A stretch of 43,833 bases of DNA. Origin: Chloroflexota bacterium (GTDB lineage Bacteria > Chloroflexota > Ktedonobacteria > Ktedonobacterales > Ktedonobacteraceae). Shown here in pieces: positions 42,998 through 43,833 of this stretch (position 1 is its first letter; every line of letters starts with the position of its first letter). Position numbers and translations under genes: made by a program. A model generated the notes under the pieces. The model made no database searches and was not told where the DNA came from. It saw only the letters and a list, made by a program, of their open reading frames with translations. Where the stretch lies: NCBI GenBank assembly GCA_005879655.1, contig VBJK01000065.1:1-43833 (forward strand), in the 5' to 3' direction.

Positions 42998-43342
42998 CTA
43001 AGCTACATCTTGAATGTAGACATTGACCTCGCCTACTTGCATCCCTACCATCTCTGCGAGCGCGGATGCAACTTCTTCTTGTACAGCACTGCCCACTTCT
43101 ACAATATCGATCCCCGCATTTACCACAATGTACAAATCGGCAGAAACCGTGTTGTCTTTGATAGTGAGTGCTACACCTTGCCGAGGAATTTCTCGCCCTA
43201 ATAAACGCGTCCATTGGCCATGGTCGTGGCTGGTATTCGCTATGCGGGCTATGCCTGATATCTGCAATGCGCTGTTAATCACGATAGTCGAAAGGACTTG
43301 CTTAGCAACACGTACTGTGCCTAACTGTTGTGAGTCCAACAC
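42998..43342 (-). CDS. Asp23/Gls24 family envelope stress protein
   Basis: This is a 114-residue protein starting at GTG 43342, which has AGGAGG about 9 nt upstream. The pattern GTVRVAKQVLSTIVINSALQISGIARI, then VALTIKDNTVSADLYIVVNAG and VQEEVASALAEMVGMQVGEVNVYIQDV, is that of the Asp23/YloU/YqhY family. YqhY-type genes commonly neighbour nusB or accA/fatty-acid genes and are linked to envelope or lipid homeostasis; the arrangement here agrees. The frame extends to 43525, but that part is not family-like. Confidence 0.85.
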   Translation of the reverse strand: MLDSQQLGTVRVAKQVLSTIVINSALQISGIARIANTSHDHGQWTRLLGREIPRQGVALTIKDNTVSADLYIVVNAGIDIVEVGSAVQEEVASALAEMVGMQVGEVNVYIQDVA

Positions 43343-43596
43343 CGTTTCTTTCCTCCTGCTATTGTGCTTCATCAGCATATATGTATGATACCAACCGCCT
43401 ATTAGGGTGTTGCGAACTATCTTACTGCAAAGATAGGCGCTTTTTAGTTGTATGTCAAGTGTACTATCCCAATCGGTTCTTTTTTTCGTCTTTCCTTTCT
43501 CCACCCACACTGTTTCTTCTGCCATTATTGGCCCGATATGGAGGCAGTGCTAGCGATAGAGGATAGATGCTCTATCAGAAACGGACCCTATGCGCA

Positions 43597-43833
43597 TTAT
43601 ACGTCATGAGTAAGGCCCATATCACATACTTGGGTGACGGCTTTAGCGATGTCGGTTGCACTGCTAATATTGATGATAGTCGTTCCCTTAGCGATACGTT
43701 TTACCATCCCTGTCAGGGCTTTGCCGGGACCGATCTCTATAAAGGTCGTTACTCCTGCATTTACCATATATTCGATGCTGCGAATCCATTGGACAGCTAC
43801 GGCCACTTGCTGTGCCAGTTCGTGACGTAACGC
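43597..43833 (-). CDS. fabD: Malonyl-CoA:ACP transacylase, C-terminal part (runs off window)
   Basis: The frame is open to the right edge, so only about 78 C-terminal residues are visible. ALRHELAQQVAVAVQWIRSIEYM, then FIEIGPGKALTGMVKRI, are the conserved end of FabD, where the malonyl group is passed to ACP. The catalytic Ser and His lie outside the window. Downstream on the same strand come the Asp23, nusB and acpP genes. Confidence 0.93.
   Translation of the reverse strand, partial: ALRHELAQQVAVAVQWIRSIEYMVNAGVTTFIEIGPGKALTGMVKRIAKGTTIINISSATDIAKAVTQVCDMGLTHDV

Noticed and set aside
43343..43525. N-terminal extension of the Asp23 protein
   Set aside because: AGGAGG before GTG 43342 lies inside the extension and the family begins there.

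Overview
The window looks like chromosomal DNA of a free-living, spore-former-like Chloroflexota bacterium, most plausibly class Ktedonobacteria. This is inference. It rests on the coxSLM-type CO-dehydrogenase-like operon, the zinc-ribbon/cysteine-rich membrane proteins, an Asp23-nusB-acpP cluster, a standalone HAS-barrel/HerA pair, and an abundance of short palindromic repeats. No rRNA, tRNA, CRISPR array, prophage or intact insertion sequence was seen.

Layout. 1-1025: an AAA ATPase running in from the left edge and truncated at its C-terminus, then a small unrecognised ORF. 1028-8073: a lipid/organic-acid block: an acyl-CoA ligase (minus strand), then two hotdog dehydratase subunits, an SDR reductase, and a GlcD-GlcE fusion whose inter-domain linker is a translated palindromic repeat. 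8196-9747: a truncated small ORF convergent with an orphan DNA methyltransferase. 9965-12348: dnaN-recF. 12349-16761: minus-strand genes for a membrane-anchored protein, a four-helix membrane protein, HerA, a HAS-barrel protein and a single-domain response regulator. 17264-17810: a broken superoxide dismutase. 17918-20752: an ABC importer with fused ATPase and permease plus its lipoprotein receptor. 20870-21387: an intergenic stretch with two consensus DnaA boxes.

21388-29281 is the most unusual region. It holds three zinc-ribbon proteins with Gly/Pro-rich linkers and membrane anchors. Two of them carry long arrays of a CxxxCVDTxxDxxNCGxCGxxC-type repeat behind an internal twin-arginine motif. 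They are followed by a MauE-like membrane protein fused to two thioredoxin-like domains (CGPC and CGFC). I infer a module for making and disulfide-folding cysteine-rich surface proteins. A consensus sigma-70-type promoter overlapped by a palindrome precedes the first array gene, and tatA/tatC lie about 10 kb downstream in the same window.

29811-33653: coxS-coxL-coxM of form II type (AYRGAGR). 34127-39257: DinB-like protein, repeat-rich spacer, TPR-rhomboid protease, two small membrane proteins and an MFS transporter. 39412-43833 (minus strand): tatC, tatA, a putative anti-sigma protein, an ECF sigma factor, acpP, nusB, an Asp23 protein and the C-terminus of fabD, which runs off the right edge.

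Three families of dispersed short repeats thread through the spacers: family 1, a GGGCACCCACAAGGGATGCC hairpin; family 2, GCGCAATAAATTGCGCAACTACG; family 3, a G/C-rich GGGGTCCAGGGG unit of about 120 bp. One family 1 copy lies in frame inside a gene.
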